Notes: a model not told the origin generated them from the letters alone. A DNA stretch of 47,254 nt from Lachnospiraceae bacterium (GCA_900767585.1 CAAFZP010000008.1:1-47254); one strand, 5' to 3'. Counted from the stretch's first letter, positions 8,288 to 17,207 are shown. Numbers and translations: made by a program.

Positions 8288-8839
8288 ATGGTTGAATTTA
8301 AGAGAAAAAGTTTGGAATTGTTGTATGATGCAAAAATCGTAGCTTTATATAAGGATATTTTGGAGACACCGGATGGTGGAGAGGTTGTCTATGATCTGAT
8401 CAAACACAAATCCGGTGGTGGAGCAGGCATGCTGCTTGTAGACGAGGAAGAGTATACCTATCTGGTGCGCCAGTATCGGAATTCCTTAGATGCAGTGGAT
8501 CTTGAGATCCCGGCAGGTGGATATAGCTTCCATGGAGAGTCTGGGGAAGCATGTGCATTGCGTGAAGTGGAAGAAGAAACCGGATGGATTCCACACGATG
8601 TGTATCATGTAAATAATATGATTTCATCGGTTGGCACATTTGATGAGAAGACGGATGTTTATATTGGACGGAACCTGAAGAAGGGAAAAAGACATCTGGA
8701 TCCGACAGAATTTATCGAGATTGTACGGATTTCGCTCGAAGAAGCGCGGGAGATGATTTATGCAGGCAGGATTGTTGACAGCAAGACGATCGTTGCGATT
8801 CTTGCTTATTACGATATGAAAAACAGAGGTATATTTTAG
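8288..8839 (+). CDS. nudF: NUDIX hydrolase, ADP-ribose pyrophosphatase-like
   Basis: Hydrolyses a nucleoside diphosphate linked to another moiety, probably ADP-ribose to AMP and ribose 5-phosphate. The NUDIX box G-x5-E-x7-R-E-V-x-E-E-T-G-W is complete (from GGYSFHGESGEA to REVEEETGW, about residues 77-99). The preceding LVRQYRNSLDAVDLEIPAGG block is typical of the NudF/ADPRase branch. At 183 residues the length is normal. ATG 8288 is used because the nearby ATG 8284 runs into a stop and AAAGGAAGA precedes it. The order nudF - SpoIIM-like - xerD recalls B. subtilis. The exact substrate is not proven by sequence. Confidence 0.88.
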   Translation: MVEFKRKSLELLYDAKIVALYKDILETPDGGEVVYDLIKHKSGGGAGMLLVDEEEYTYLVRQYRNSLDAVDLEIPAGGYSFHGESGEACALREVEEETGWIPHDVYHVNNMISSVGTFDEKTDVYIGRNLKKGKRHLDPTEFIEIVRISLEEAREMIYAGRIVDSKTIVAILAYYDMKNRGIF

Positions 8840-8935
8840 TAGATAAGCACATATGTATTAGGGAGTGGAAAATCACCAATCGTCGAAAATGACATTTGCT
8901 TGAACGCGAATTTGGAAGACCGGGAGTACATATGT

Positions 8936-9487
8936 ATGCTTCATGAAAACGAGAAAATAAAAAGTCATATATTTTATTATCTGTGTATTGTATTAGCTGG
9001 ATGTATATTGGTGAATATCCTGTTGCGATGCGATGTTAACATGCAGGCATTTGCGATTCCGCTTAAGGAAACGGATCAGATGATGGATGCATCTGTCAGA
9101 CAGACAGTTCTGTATGTAGTATTTCAGCGTGTGAAGCAGATTGTAATCCTATATCTTCTTTATAAGGTGTTTCCACCAGGTATCGTTTTTTCTATCTGCA
9201 TGAGTGGCCTTATGTTTCTGCTTGGCGCATCAGTCAGCTTACAGATGTATTATGCCGGTATTTCCGGAGTGTGGTTTTTATTGCTTTGTTTATTGCCGCA
9301 TTACCTGATCTACCTGGCCGTGATGTTCTATATGGCAGTCTGGATGAGAAAAGAAAATTACGAGAGTAAAGAGAGAAAAATCGTGGTTTTGTTTTTCCTG
9401 ATGCTTGCTTTCGCTGTTGGAATCTTATCCGAGAGCATCCTTTCAAAAATTTTTTTAAAAAATTTTCTCCAATATATAGGTCTGTAA
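8936..9487 (+). CDS. Polytopic membrane protein, divergent SpoIIM-like
   Basis: A 183-residue hydrophobic protein with about five membrane segments, at roughly residues 13-33, 65-85, 88-107, 113-140 and 152-172. Similarity to SpoIIM is weak: the segment LLCLLPHYLIYLAVMF resembles the LPHG-x-x-E region of SpoIIM but lacks its glutamate. The stronger argument is position, between nudF and xerD, where B. subtilis has spoIIM. SpoIIM is part of the forespore-engulfment complex. A sequence this diverged may have another role, perhaps in a poor or non-sporulating lineage. ATG 8936 has CGGGAG nine bases upstream; a TTG at 8900 would add 12 residues. Confidence 0.5.
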   Translation: MLHENEKIKSHIFYYLCIVLAGCILVNILLRCDVNMQAFAIPLKETDQMMDASVRQTVLYVVFQRVKQIVILYLLYKVFPPGIVFSICMSGLMFLLGASVSLQMYYAGISGVWFLLLCLLPHYLIYLAVMFYMAVWMRKENYESKERKIVVLFFLMLAFAVGILSESILSKIFLKNFLQYIGL

Positions 9488-9515
9488 ATACGCGCATTTC
9501 AACATATTGTAGAAA

Positions 9516-9534
9516 TGTTACAAAATGTTACAAA
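9516..9534. repeat. Direct repeat TGTTACAAA x2 upstream of xerD
   Basis: TGTTACAAA occurs at 9516-9524 and again at 9526-9534, one helical turn apart and 27 bases upstream of the xerD -35. The same 9-mer is doubled at the ChW gene promoter (17151-17170). It may be a shared regulator site. Confidence 0.4.
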
Positions 9535-9561
9535 AGTTAAATTTTTGTGTAAAAAATATGT

Positions 9562-9590
9562 TTGATTTTAGAGCAAATAGTAATTATAAT
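9562..9590 (+). promoter_or_regulatory. Predicted xerD promoter
   Basis: TTGATT at 9562-9567, a 17-base spacer and a perfect TATAAT at 9585-9590, about 70 bases ahead of the xerD start. Confidence 0.75.
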
Positions 9591-9659
9591 GTAATAGATA
9601 AAGGCAAAAGACAGTCGGAAAAGAGTGGATTTTGTTGAGGGAATGGAAGGACTTTGGGT

Positions 9660-10547
9660 ATGGAGACACAGATTGAAAATTACATTGATTACTTAAATAA
9701 CGTGAAACATGCAAGCGCAAATACAGTTGCTTCTTATCGGAGAGATCTGAAAAAGATGTATCATTTCTTTGCAGACAAGCAGTGCCTGGATATTTGTGAT
9801 ATACGGGGAACAGATCTGAATGCATATGTGCTTGATATGGAAAGCCATGGCATGTCGACAGCGACAATCTCGAGAAGTATAGCCAGCATAAAATCATTTT
9901 TTCTGTATCTGCTCAAGCAGGGTGTGATTGCAGAGGATTATGCAGATGCGTTGAAACCACCGAAGATTGAGAAGAAAGTACCGGAGACTTTGTCGATTGA
10001 AGAAATCAATCTGCTTTTAGACCAGCCTTCCCGTCTGACGCCGAAGGAAATCCGCGACAAGGCGATGTTAGAGCTTTTATATGCAACCGGTATGCGTGTA
10101 TCGGAATTGATCAATCTGAAGATTACAGATGTGAATCTGTCATTGAATTATATTTTGTGCCGCGATGTGTCAAAGGAACGCGTAATTCCAATCGAGAATG
10201 TTGCGAAGATGGCATTGGAAAATTATATCAAGTCTGTGCGGGAATCTATCAGTCATGGCAGTATGTTCCTCTTTACAAATATGAAAGGACAGCCGATGAC
10301 ACGACAGGGATTCTGGAAGCTGATCAAGGCATATGCGGCCAAGGCTGGTATCGAGAAAGATATCACACCGCATATGATACGACATTCATTTGCTGCTCAC
10401 CTTGTATCAAACGGCGCAGATTTAAAAGCTGTGCAGGAGATGCTTGGACATTCGGATATCTCCACGACACAGATTTATCTGCGCAGTAGACAAAGCAAAT
10501 TAAAGGAAGAATATGAGAAGGCGCATCCACGTGCGAAGATGGCTTAG
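9660..10547 (+). CDS. xerD: Tyrosine recombinase XerD
   Basis: Site-specific recombinase that, with XerC, resolves chromosome dimers at dif near the terminus. Its 295 residues comprise an N-terminal SAM-like core-binding domain (about 1-100, EDYADALKPPK at the hinge) and a catalytic domain with the full set of active-site residues: R146 (ATGMRVSELI), K172, H238 and R241 (HMIRHSF), H264 (LGHSDIS) and Y273 (TQIYL). ATG 9660 follows GGAAGG at 9645-9650; a TTG six bases earlier is less likely. Position next to nudF and the SpoIIM-like gene favours housekeeping XerD over an integrase. It converges on the DHHW gene with 16 bases between stops. Confidence 0.93.
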   Translation: METQIENYIDYLNNVKHASANTVASYRRDLKKMYHFFADKQCLDICDIRGTDLNAYVLDMESHGMSTATISRSIASIKSFFLYLLKQGVIAEDYADALKPPKIEKKVPETLSIEEINLLLDQPSRLTPKEIRDKAMLELLYATGMRVSELINLKITDVNLSLNYILCRDVSKERVIPIENVAKMALENYIKSVRESISHGSMFLFTNMKGQPMTRQGFWKLIKAYAAKAGIEKDITPHMIRHSFAAHLVSNGADLKAVQEMLGHSDISTTQIYLRSRQSKLKEEYEKAHPRAKMA

Positions 10548-10563
10548 GATTGCGGCCCGGACG

Positions 10564-11937
10564 TTATTGCAGAAGACCGCTGATTGTATCTGCAACGTCC
10601 GTACTTCCGATAATCGTGATATTGTTGATAACGATTAAGTCCTGGATATTTTTTTCCTGCATAAGTTGTAGAACATTCTGCTTGGCATAACGGAAGTCGA
10701 CAACATAGACTGTTTGATAATGGTCGACTAAAAACGGAACAAAGCAGTTTCCATAAGATTCCTTCAATACAAGGCAGGAAGAGCCATCCTGGACATTCGG
10801 GTTTTCGATGATACTGAGTGGATTGTCACCACCGATAAAACATGTGTAAAGTGCAGATGTGTCCCAGCCGTTTACATCTGTGATGACGTGCCAGTCGTAT
10901 TCTGTATCATTTTTGTCCCAGAACTTCATATCGTTTGTATCGTTTGGATAGTATGTGACAATCGCATCCGGGTTATTCTTCATATCTTCATTTCCAAAGG
11001 AACTGTAGAAAGTTCCGAGAAATGGTCCAAATGTCTGGGTTGTTTTAAAATCTTCCAGCTTTTCCGGTGTAATCCCCTTCACCTGACAGAAATTCTGATA
11101 GGTGTAATAAGCTGCAAGCTGTGTCCAGTGGTGGTCCGTACGGAAATATAAATATTCGTTATTGTGCTCCCGCAATGTATCAATTGTATCTACAGATTTA
11201 ACATTGTTATAGGATGCATAATAATAATCAATGGCCTGTTTCTGGTCAGATCCCCCTAATTTTTTACGTGTTTCTTCTGGTAGCATAACGCCGGACTGGT
11301 TTGGAACCAAAATAGAATATACATTTCCGGTTCCGTTTAAAGAAGCTGCTGCATGATCTAGTGCCTGGATATATGTATTGGCTGCATCCTGATTGAAATA
11401 ATACATGCTATAAGCGGCTCCGTTTTCGATATAGACGCCATCCTGAATCTGCTTTTGGATTTCAGCTTCCATCTGGTTGGAATCCGGTAATTTTGGCTCT
11501 TTTTTTGTATCTGTCTGGGCAGAAGCAACTGCATCAGTGCTGCTTGCGGAAGAGTCAATCGCGTTTGCTTCGGTTGTAAGAGGCATGTCCGGGATTGCAT
11601 CCATTTTTTCACCGCCGCCAATCATCTGTGTGGATGGTGTAAATCCATATAAACGTTTCATGTTTTTATCGGCAGCAATGAGCTTATCACGTCCCGGATA
11701 CGTATCGGAATACCATAACGACACATCTGAGAAAAAGCTTCCATCAACAATAGAATGAATCGTTGGTTTCGGAAATGCCGTGAGCGTTCGTTTTTCTGTC
11801 TTTGACAGTTTCGGTCTGAGCGGAAGCAGGAGACCGATCAAAGCACAGACAACTAATATTGCTGCAAATAAAAACACTTCAAGTTTTCGGAATAAACGGA
11901 TGGTTTGTTTTTGTTGTTTCGTTAATTTCTTTTTCAT
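10564..11937 (-). CDS. DHHW-family protein, AlgX/AlgJ-like partner of the MBOAT
   Basis: A 457-residue protein with one N-terminal membrane anchor (about 22-42), a Ser/Thr/Asp-rich linker and an extracellular domain carrying the motif FRTDHHWTQLAAYYTYQ at about residue 265. DHHW proteins are SGNH/AlgX-type proteins found next to MBOAT acyltransferases and are thought to pass acyl groups to exported polysaccharide. The conserved SCLVLKESYGNCFVPFL near residue 380 carries the likely serine. ATG 11937 is chosen because GGAG lies nine bases upstream; TTG 11952 and ATG 11946 are alternatives. It starts 15 bases after the MBOAT stop, so the two are co-translated neighbours. Confidence 0.85.
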   Translation of the reverse strand: MKKKLTKQQKQTIRLFRKLEVFLFAAILVVCALIGLLLPLRPKLSKTEKRTLTAFPKPTIHSIVDGSFFSDVSLWYSDTYPGRDKLIAADKNMKRLYGFTPSTQMIGGGEKMDAIPDMPLTTEANAIDSSASSTDAVASAQTDTKKEPKLPDSNQMEAEIQKQIQDGVYIENGAAYSMYYFNQDAANTYIQALDHAAASLNGTGNVYSILVPNQSGVMLPEETRKKLGGSDQKQAIDYYYASYNNVKSVDTIDTLREHNNEYLYFRTDHHWTQLAAYYTYQNFCQVKGITPEKLEDFKTTQTFGPFLGTFYSSFGNEDMKNNPDAIVTYYPNDTNDMKFWDKNDTEYDWHVITDVNGWDTSALYTCFIGGDNPLSIIENPNVQDGSSCLVLKESYGNCFVPFLVDHYQTVYVVDFRYAKQNVLQLMQEKNIQDLIVINNITIIGSTDVADTISGLLQ

Positions 11938-11952
11938 TGTGAACATCTCCAA

Positions 11953-13368
11953 TCAAAACTGAAAATACAAAAATGGGTTGTAACTGTCGCCAACTAATGC
12001 CAGCATGGAAAGAATCAATAAAATAGCCGGAAGCAGTGCGTTGCAGGCATTCAGAACTATGAATGCAATCCGGTTATTCAGACTTTTCTGTATAAGGTAT
12101 TTGTTTAGTTTTTTTCCAAGTGGCATACATGCGATTATGGCAAATATCAAAAAGAAAATATGTGTTACAAATTGTGTTTTTACATCCATGCCGATAAAGC
12201 CGCCATTGGATATTGTGAACATGCCTTTTAAGACAGTACCGAGTTCTTTTAGATTCTCAAATTTGAAGATTACCCATCCAAACAATATGACAAACAGTGT
12301 ATATATGTGACTTGCGATTTCAGGCATTCTTCCCCGGATTACAAATTTTTCGAGCAGCAGGAATGCCAGGTAATAAAGTCCCCAGAAAATATAATTCCAG
12401 CTTGCGCCATGCCATAGACCGGTCAAAAACCATACATCGCACATGTTCCGTACCCATTTTGCTGTTGAACAACGGTTTCCGCCTAGTGGAATATAGACAT
12501 AATCGCGGAAGAACGAGCTTAGGGATATGTGCCACCGGCGCCAGAAGTCCTGAACAGAAGTGGCAGTGTATGGATAATTAAAATTCTCCAGATAATGAAA
12601 TCCAACCATCATTCCCATACCGATTGCCATATCCGAATATGCAGAGAAGTCAAGATAGATTTCAAGCATGTAGAAGATAGCACCAAGCCAGAGGGATAAT
12701 GTGGATTGTTCTGCCAGAGCGTCAACACCTTCCGGCATAAGGGAAGCTACAACGGAAGCACATGTATTTGCCAGAATTGCTTTTTTGGCAAGTCCGATTG
12801 CAAATCTGCGGATTCCTTTTGCGAGTCCTGTCATGTCAAATTTCCGGTTTTCGATTTCGTCGGCGACCGTCTCATAGCGGACAATCGGGCCGGCGATACA
12901 TTGATGAAACAGACTGGCGTAGAGCAGCAGTTTCCAATATTCTTTTTGCGCATCTACTTCCTTCCGGTATACATCGGCAACATAGGAGAGAAGCTGGAAT
13001 GTATAAAAAGAAATTCCAATCGGCAATGCAATCTGTGGAATCTCTTTTGGAACATGAAAAATGGCATGTAAGTTTTCACATATAAATGTGAGATATTTGA
13101 AGATGCACAACAGTCCCAAAAGGAGACTACAGGCGGCAATCAGATATTTCTTTGCATTTTTGCGGTCTTCTTCTATCTTGAGTCCGAAGAACCAGCTGAT
13201 TGCTGTTTCTCCGGCAAGAAGAAGGAGGTACAAAGGGCCTCCCCAGGCATAAAAGATGAAAGAAAAAATCAAAAGTTCTTTGTTTCGTTTGGCGGGGTCA
13301 AGAAAAATATAAATTCCCATCTGAAGCGCCAGAAACAAAAAAACGAATAGTAAGCTCGAAAAAACCAT
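11953..13368 (-). CDS. Membrane-bound O-acyltransferase (MBOAT, AlgI/DltB type), copy 1
   Basis: A 471-residue polytopic membrane protein (about 11 helices) of the AlgI/DltB family, which moves acyl groups across the membrane for O-acylation of surface polymers. Diagnostic blocks are LPIGISFYTFQLLSYVADVYR, QCIAGPIVRY, DFWRRWHISLSSFFRDYVYI and TGLWHGASWNYIFWG with the invariant catalytic histidine. It is clearly paralogous to the MBOAT at 14486-15910: both start MVFSS, share these blocks and end in NPFLYF(Q/R)F. The polymer acted on is not identified here; there are no dlt genes alongside, so exopolysaccharide or a wall glycan is more likely than teichoic acid D-alanylation. Confidence 0.93.
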   Translation of the reverse strand: MVFSSLLFVFLFLALQMGIYIFLDPAKRNKELLIFSFIFYAWGGPLYLLLLAGETAISWFFGLKIEEDRKNAKKYLIAACSLLLGLLCIFKYLTFICENLHAIFHVPKEIPQIALPIGISFYTFQLLSYVADVYRKEVDAQKEYWKLLLYASLFHQCIAGPIVRYETVADEIENRKFDMTGLAKGIRRFAIGLAKKAILANTCASVVASLMPEGVDALAEQSTLSLWLGAIFYMLEIYLDFSAYSDMAIGMGMMVGFHYLENFNYPYTATSVQDFWRRWHISLSSFFRDYVYIPLGGNRCSTAKWVRNMCDVWFLTGLWHGASWNYIFWGLYYLAFLLLEKFVIRGRMPEIASHIYTLFVILFGWVIFKFENLKELGTVLKGMFTISNGGFIGMDVKTQFVTHIFFLIFAIIACMPLGKKLNKYLIQKSLNNRIAFIVLNACNALLPAILLILSMLALVGDSYNPFLYFQF

Positions 13369-13418
13369 AATATTTAAATCCCCTTATTTTATCAATACAG
13401 TAAAGATGACCGGTATCG

Positions 13419-14462
13419 TTAGTGAAACATGTTATCACGTAACCCGTGTTTCATCATGAAATCCTCCCACAATGAATAATATTGTGCCTGCAGGTGGATC
13501 CCGTCGTTTGAATATTCAGCTTTTACGCCGCCAGGAATCGTTCCATCCATATCACAGACAACCGGATTCATATCCAGATAGAAGATATGAATTCCATCTG
13601 CGTATTCGGATACGAGCGCATTTCTGCAATCGATATTGTCGTTGTTGAACACATCGGAATTATCAGAATAGTTCTGTGTCACATGCATCATACCCAAAAT
13701 GAAAATCACGGCATTTGGCTGCAATTCCTGAATCTGATCTAACACTTTCTTATATTGTGCCTGATAGTCTTTTGCAAATCCATTTCCAAGCTCATTGACA
13801 CCACACATGATAAAAATCTTTTTGTATTGTTTTGATGCGAGCGCGCCAGGAACTGTCTGACCGTTCGCCATGGTTGTGTCCATGAGATCCCATATGGAGA
13901 TACCGTCCTTGTAATAAAAATCAGCAGTGCTGTTCGCCCGGAGGGAACCGTAGTCATGTAACCCTTCAATCCGGGAATCTCCGATAAAAGCAGCATCGTT
14001 GAAATAATCCGGTTTTACATCGATATAATCATAATTGGTTGTCATCGCAACGCGGTCGTTGTCATCATAATATGCAGAACGGGCAGTCCGTTTGGCAACC
14101 GTCTCGTAAGTAGTCGGAATCGGTGTTGAGCCATCGGAAACTATGCCACCGGAATTTGCTGCAGCGTCCGTGGATGTTGCTTCTGTAGTAACGACGTCTG
14201 TCGCGGTTGCTGTGGCTGCTTCTTCTGTTGTTTCCGGCTCTGACGGTCCTTCTGTTGTATCCATGGAAAATGGATCTTCTTTTATCATAGCAGACATGAA
14301 TATCGTATGATCTTTTGATATGCGGATTTTGTATTCCCCGCTAATCGCACCGGCAAGTGTATAGAGTGTAAATCCGAGAATCGACAGAATGACCAGCGAT
14401 ACAAGTGGACATTCCCGGATAAAATCCCAGATTGTTTTTGGTTTTTTGCGTTTGTTGTTCAT
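13419..14462 (-). CDS. Membrane-anchored SGNH/GDSL hydrolase
   Basis: A 347-residue protein with a short basic cytoplasmic N-terminus, one membrane helix (about 20-42), a Thr/Glu/Ala-rich linker (about 70-115) and an extracellular SGNH domain. Block I is AFIGDSRIEGL (serine near 163), block III is CGVNELG and block V is NDGIHL (D about 320, H about 323). SGNH partners of MBOATs transfer or remove O-acetyl groups on exported glycans. It lies between two MBOAT genes with short gaps (23 and 50 bases) and has a GAAAGGA site before the start. It probably serves the upstream MBOAT at 14486-15910, while the DHHW protein serves the other. Confidence 0.88.
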   Translation of the reverse strand: MNNKRKKPKTIWDFIRECPLVSLVILSILGFTLYTLAGAISGEYKIRISKDHTIFMSAMIKEDPFSMDTTEGPSEPETTEEAATATATDVVTTEATSTDAAANSGGIVSDGSTPIPTTYETVAKRTARSAYYDDNDRVAMTTNYDYIDVKPDYFNDAAFIGDSRIEGLHDYGSLRANSTADFYYKDGISIWDLMDTTMANGQTVPGALASKQYKKIFIMCGVNELGNGFAKDYQAQYKKVLDQIQELQPNAVIFILGMMHVTQNYSDNSDVFNNDNIDCRNALVSEYADGIHIFYLDMNPVVCDMDGTIPGGVKAEYSNDGIHLQAQYYSLWEDFMMKHGLRDNMFH

Positions 14463-14485
14463 AGTATTGTCCTTTCACATAGACA

Positions 14486-15910
14486 TCAGAATCGGAAATA
14501 CAAAAATGGGTTATTTGCACCGGAAGCAATCTGGTAAACAGAAAGCCAGAAGAGTGCAAGTAATATGAATTTGCATACCCATGTTTTATAAAACCGTTTT
14601 AACAGCTTGATCGGAATCGGTGTACAGCAGATGGCGCATATAAGAAGCAGCCACCAGTAAGTGCCAAATAATTCTACAAATTTTGGAAAGGTATCTGTCT
14701 GGATCGTGCCCTTCACAGGAAGGAAAAACATGCGTTTCAGATAACGTCCAAGTGTTGGAAGATCTGTGATGTTAAAGATCGTCCAGGAAATAGGAATGAC
14801 AAACAACATGTATATGTGTGCCAGTATTTTGTGACGTTCTAATTTGTCCAGCAAAAACAGTTTTTCTATCATAAGAAGAACAAAGAAAAACATGCCCCAG
14901 ATAATAAAATTCCAGTCTGCGCCGTGCCAGAGTCCGGTTAAAAGCCATACAACGAACATATTCCATATCATACGTTTCTGACCCTTGCGGTTACCTCCGA
15001 GCGGAATATAGACATAATCGCGGAACCAGCGGCTTAATGTGATGTGCCACTTGCGCCAGAAGTCGGTGACAGAGGCTGCACAGTAAGGGTTTTTGAAGTT
15101 TGTCGGAAACTTGAATCCCAGGATACGTCCAAGTCCGATTGCCATCAATGAATAGCCGAAAAAGTCAAAAAACAGCTGCATGGAAAATCCCCAGGAACCA
15201 AGCCATGCGGTGAGAGGGTGGATACCAAGGACACCGGCGGTCATGACTGTGTTCCACAGAGATGCAATCTTGTTGGCGAGCAAAACTTTGTAGGCAAGTC
15301 CAAGAATGAAGACAGTTGCACCCCATTCAATCTTTGGAAAACTGACTTTTCGCTTGTGCATATCATCTTTGACTTCTGCAAAGCTGACAATCGGTCCGGC
15401 AATCAATTGCGGGAACATACACAGGTAAGTTGCAAAGTCCAGTAAACCGTCTGCAATTTCATATTTTCTCCGATAGATATCAATCACGTAGGATGCAGCC
15501 TGGAAGGTGTAGAAACTGATTCCGAGAGGAAGTGTGAGCTCTACGAGCTTCAGGACGGTTGTCCCCGCAATGCCGTTTATGATACCGATAAAAAAGTTCA
15601 GGTATTTGAATATAAATAGCATGCCAAAGTTAAATACCATCGAAAGTATAAGTATGAATTTCCGTTTGGAAGCGGAAGATACACCGGTGGAATCTTCCTG
15701 TTTCCATGCTGCATTGATCACTACAGCTGCGAAATGATTGACCAGAATCGAGAGAATCATCAATATAATATACGACGGTTCTCCAACGCCGTAGAAGACT
15801 AAACTTCCAAGCAATAAAATAATATTCCGATATCTGGCGGCTACCGCAAAATACACGATCAGGAAGACCGGTAAAAAGCGGAACATAAATTCGATACTAG
15901 AAAAAACCAT
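14486..15910 (-). CDS. Membrane-bound O-acyltransferase (MBOAT, AlgI/DltB type), copy 2
   Basis: A 474-residue polytopic protein, first of the four acyl-transfer genes in the direction of transcription. It carries LPLGISFYTFQAASYVIDIYR, QLIAGPIVSF, DFWRKWHITLSRWFRDYVYI and TGLWHGADWNFIIWG with the catalytic histidine. It aligns along its whole length with the MBOAT at 11953-13368, including the shared MVFSS start and FLYFRF end, so the two arose by duplication. It follows aroC by 38 bases with no terminator between them, so the aroC promoter may drive the whole set. Confidence 0.93.
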   Translation of the reverse strand: MVFSSIEFMFRFLPVFLIVYFAVAARYRNIILLLGSLVFYGVGEPSYIILMILSILVNHFAAVVINAAWKQEDSTGVSSASKRKFILILSMVFNFGMLFIFKYLNFFIGIINGIAGTTVLKLVELTLPLGISFYTFQAASYVIDIYRRKYEIADGLLDFATYLCMFPQLIAGPIVSFAEVKDDMHKRKVSFPKIEWGATVFILGLAYKVLLANKIASLWNTVMTAGVLGIHPLTAWLGSWGFSMQLFFDFFGYSLMAIGLGRILGFKFPTNFKNPYCAASVTDFWRKWHITLSRWFRDYVYIPLGGNRKGQKRMIWNMFVVWLLTGLWHGADWNFIIWGMFFFVLLMIEKLFLLDKLERHKILAHIYMLFVIPISWTIFNITDLPTLGRYLKRMFFLPVKGTIQTDTFPKFVELFGTYWWLLLICAICCTPIPIKLLKRFYKTWVCKFILLALFWLSVYQIASGANNPFLYFRF

Positions 15911-15948
15911 ATTTTTATTTCCTTTATTCTATATTCTTTGAAGGTTTA

Positions 15949-17046
15949 TTACTGATAGATTTTTTTCAGATTATCTATCTTTGATGCCATATTTTGCAAT
16001 AAAAGATCGAAAACCGTAATCGCACACATCGACTCTACAACCACAACCGCACGAGGCCCGATGATTGGATCGTGACGTCCTTTGATTTCCATGACGGTAT
16101 CTTCGTGGGAACGTGTCACAGTTTCCTGCTTCTGGAAGATGGAAGGTGTCGGTTTAAAGGATGCGCGGAGCAAAATCGGGCTTCCGTCGCTCATACCGCC
16201 CAGGGTACCGCCGGAATGGTTGGTGCGTTTTTTAACAGTATCTCCATCCATATAGAAATTATCATTGTTCTTTGAACCGATTGCGCGGACGACAGCTGTG
16301 CCGTCACCGATTTCCACGCCTTTGACAGCACCGATGGACATAACAGCCTGTGCAAGTTTTGCATCTAATTTATCAAAAACAGGTTCACCGATACCGGCTG
16401 GTACACCGGTCAGGATGCATTCGACCGAAGAACCGACGGAATCTTTTTTCTCCATCATTTCCTGCAGATAGGTGCCTGCCTGCGCGGCTAAGGCGGAATC
16501 CGGCATATAAAATGGATTGTCCATGATTTCGTCGAGATGAATCGAGGAATCGTCCACACAGTAAGGACCAATCGCGCGCGTGTAAGCCTGACAGCAGATG
16601 CCGAGTTCTTTTAACACTTTGGCAGCTACAGCGCCTGCAGCAACACGACCAATCGTCTCACGTCCGGAAGAACGTCCACCACCACGGTAATCGCGGAATC
16701 CGTATTTTGCATCGAAGCAGTAGTCCGCGTGACCCGGACGGTAAGTTTCGGCAATCGTGCTGTAATCTTTTGATTTTTGGTCTTCATTCATGACCACAAG
16801 TGAAATCGGAGTTCCGGTCGTTTTTCCATCAAAGACACCGGAGAGTATCGTGACGCAGTCGGATTCTGCCCGTTTCGTTGTGAATTGATTTTGACCGGGC
16901 TTTCTGCGGTCTAAGTACACCTGGATATCTTCTTCGCACAGGGGAACACCTGCAGGGCACCCATCAATCACAACACCTAAGCCTTTTCCGTGTGATTCGC
17001 CCCAGGTCGCAATCGTAAATAATTTTCCGTATATAGAACCTGACAT
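15949..17046 (-). CDS. aroC: Chorismate synthase
   Basis: Last enzyme of the shikimate pathway, converting EPSP to chorismate with reduced FMN. It is 365 residues long, normal for the family. Signatures include WGESHGKGLGVVIDGCPAG at the N-terminus, GHADYCFDAKYGFRDYRGG and the RSSGRET block (about residues 127-133), and GRHDPIIGPRAVVVVESM near the C-terminus. An AAAGGAAA site precedes the ATG. It is not next to the other aro gene of the window (aroE-aroK at 24014) and instead leads the acyltransferase cluster. Confidence 0.97.
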   Translation of the reverse strand: MSGSIYGKLFTIATWGESHGKGLGVVIDGCPAGVPLCEEDIQVYLDRRKPGQNQFTTKRAESDCVTILSGVFDGKTTGTPISLVVMNEDQKSKDYSTIAETYRPGHADYCFDAKYGFRDYRGGGRSSGRETIGRVAAGAVAAKVLKELGICCQAYTRAIGPYCVDDSSIHLDEIMDNPFYMPDSALAAQAGTYLQEMMEKKDSVGSSVECILTGVPAGIGEPVFDKLDAKLAQAVMSIGAVKGVEIGDGTAVVRAIGSKNNDNFYMDGDTVKKRTNHSGGTLGGMSDGSPILLRASFKPTPSIFQKQETVTRSHEDTVMEIKGRHDPIIGPRAVVVVESMCAITVFDLLLQNMASKIDNLKKIYQ

Positions 17047-17086
17047 GGTTATAGTTTCCTTTCATATTTAAAATACATTTGGAAGG

Positions 17087-17115
17087 ATTATACAACTTTT
17101 TATGGAAAATAGGAA
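17087..17115 (-). promoter_or_regulatory. Predicted aroC promoter
   Basis: On the minus strand a perfect TATAAT at 17092-17087 with a weak TTCCTA at 17115-17110, spacer 17. It would start transcription about 45 bases upstream of the aroC ATG. Confidence 0.5.
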
Positions 17116-17122
17116 GAGCCTG

Positions 17123-17151
17123 TTGATTTTTTCTTCTGAATGTGAGATAAT
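17123..17151 (+). promoter_or_regulatory. Predicted promoter of the ChW-repeat gene
   Basis: TTGATT at 17123-17128, a 17-base spacer and GATAAT at 17146-17151. It is back to back with the aroC promoter. Confidence 0.6.
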
Positions 17152-17167
17152 GTTACAAATTTGTTAC
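17151..17167 (+). promoter_or_regulatory. WalR-like box TGTTAC-N5-TGTTAC
   Basis: Two TGTTAC half-sites separated by AAATT match the published WalR (YycF) consensus TGTWAH-N5-TGTWAH. The box begins at the last base of the -10 hexamer and covers the expected start of transcription, a position suited to repression. The gene controlled encodes a secreted, probably wall-associated protein, which fits the WalRK regulon. The link is inference. Confidence 0.45.
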
Positions 17168-17207
17168 AAATAAGTAACGAAAAACAAAAAAGATAGAGGT
17201 TATTTAC

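Noticed and set aside
10558..10601. Inverted repeat GGACGTT/AACGTCC as a terminator between xerD and the DHHW gene
   Set aside because: The arms are far apart, one has a three-base bulge, most of it is inside coding sequence and no T run follows on either strand. A terminator role is possible but unsupported.
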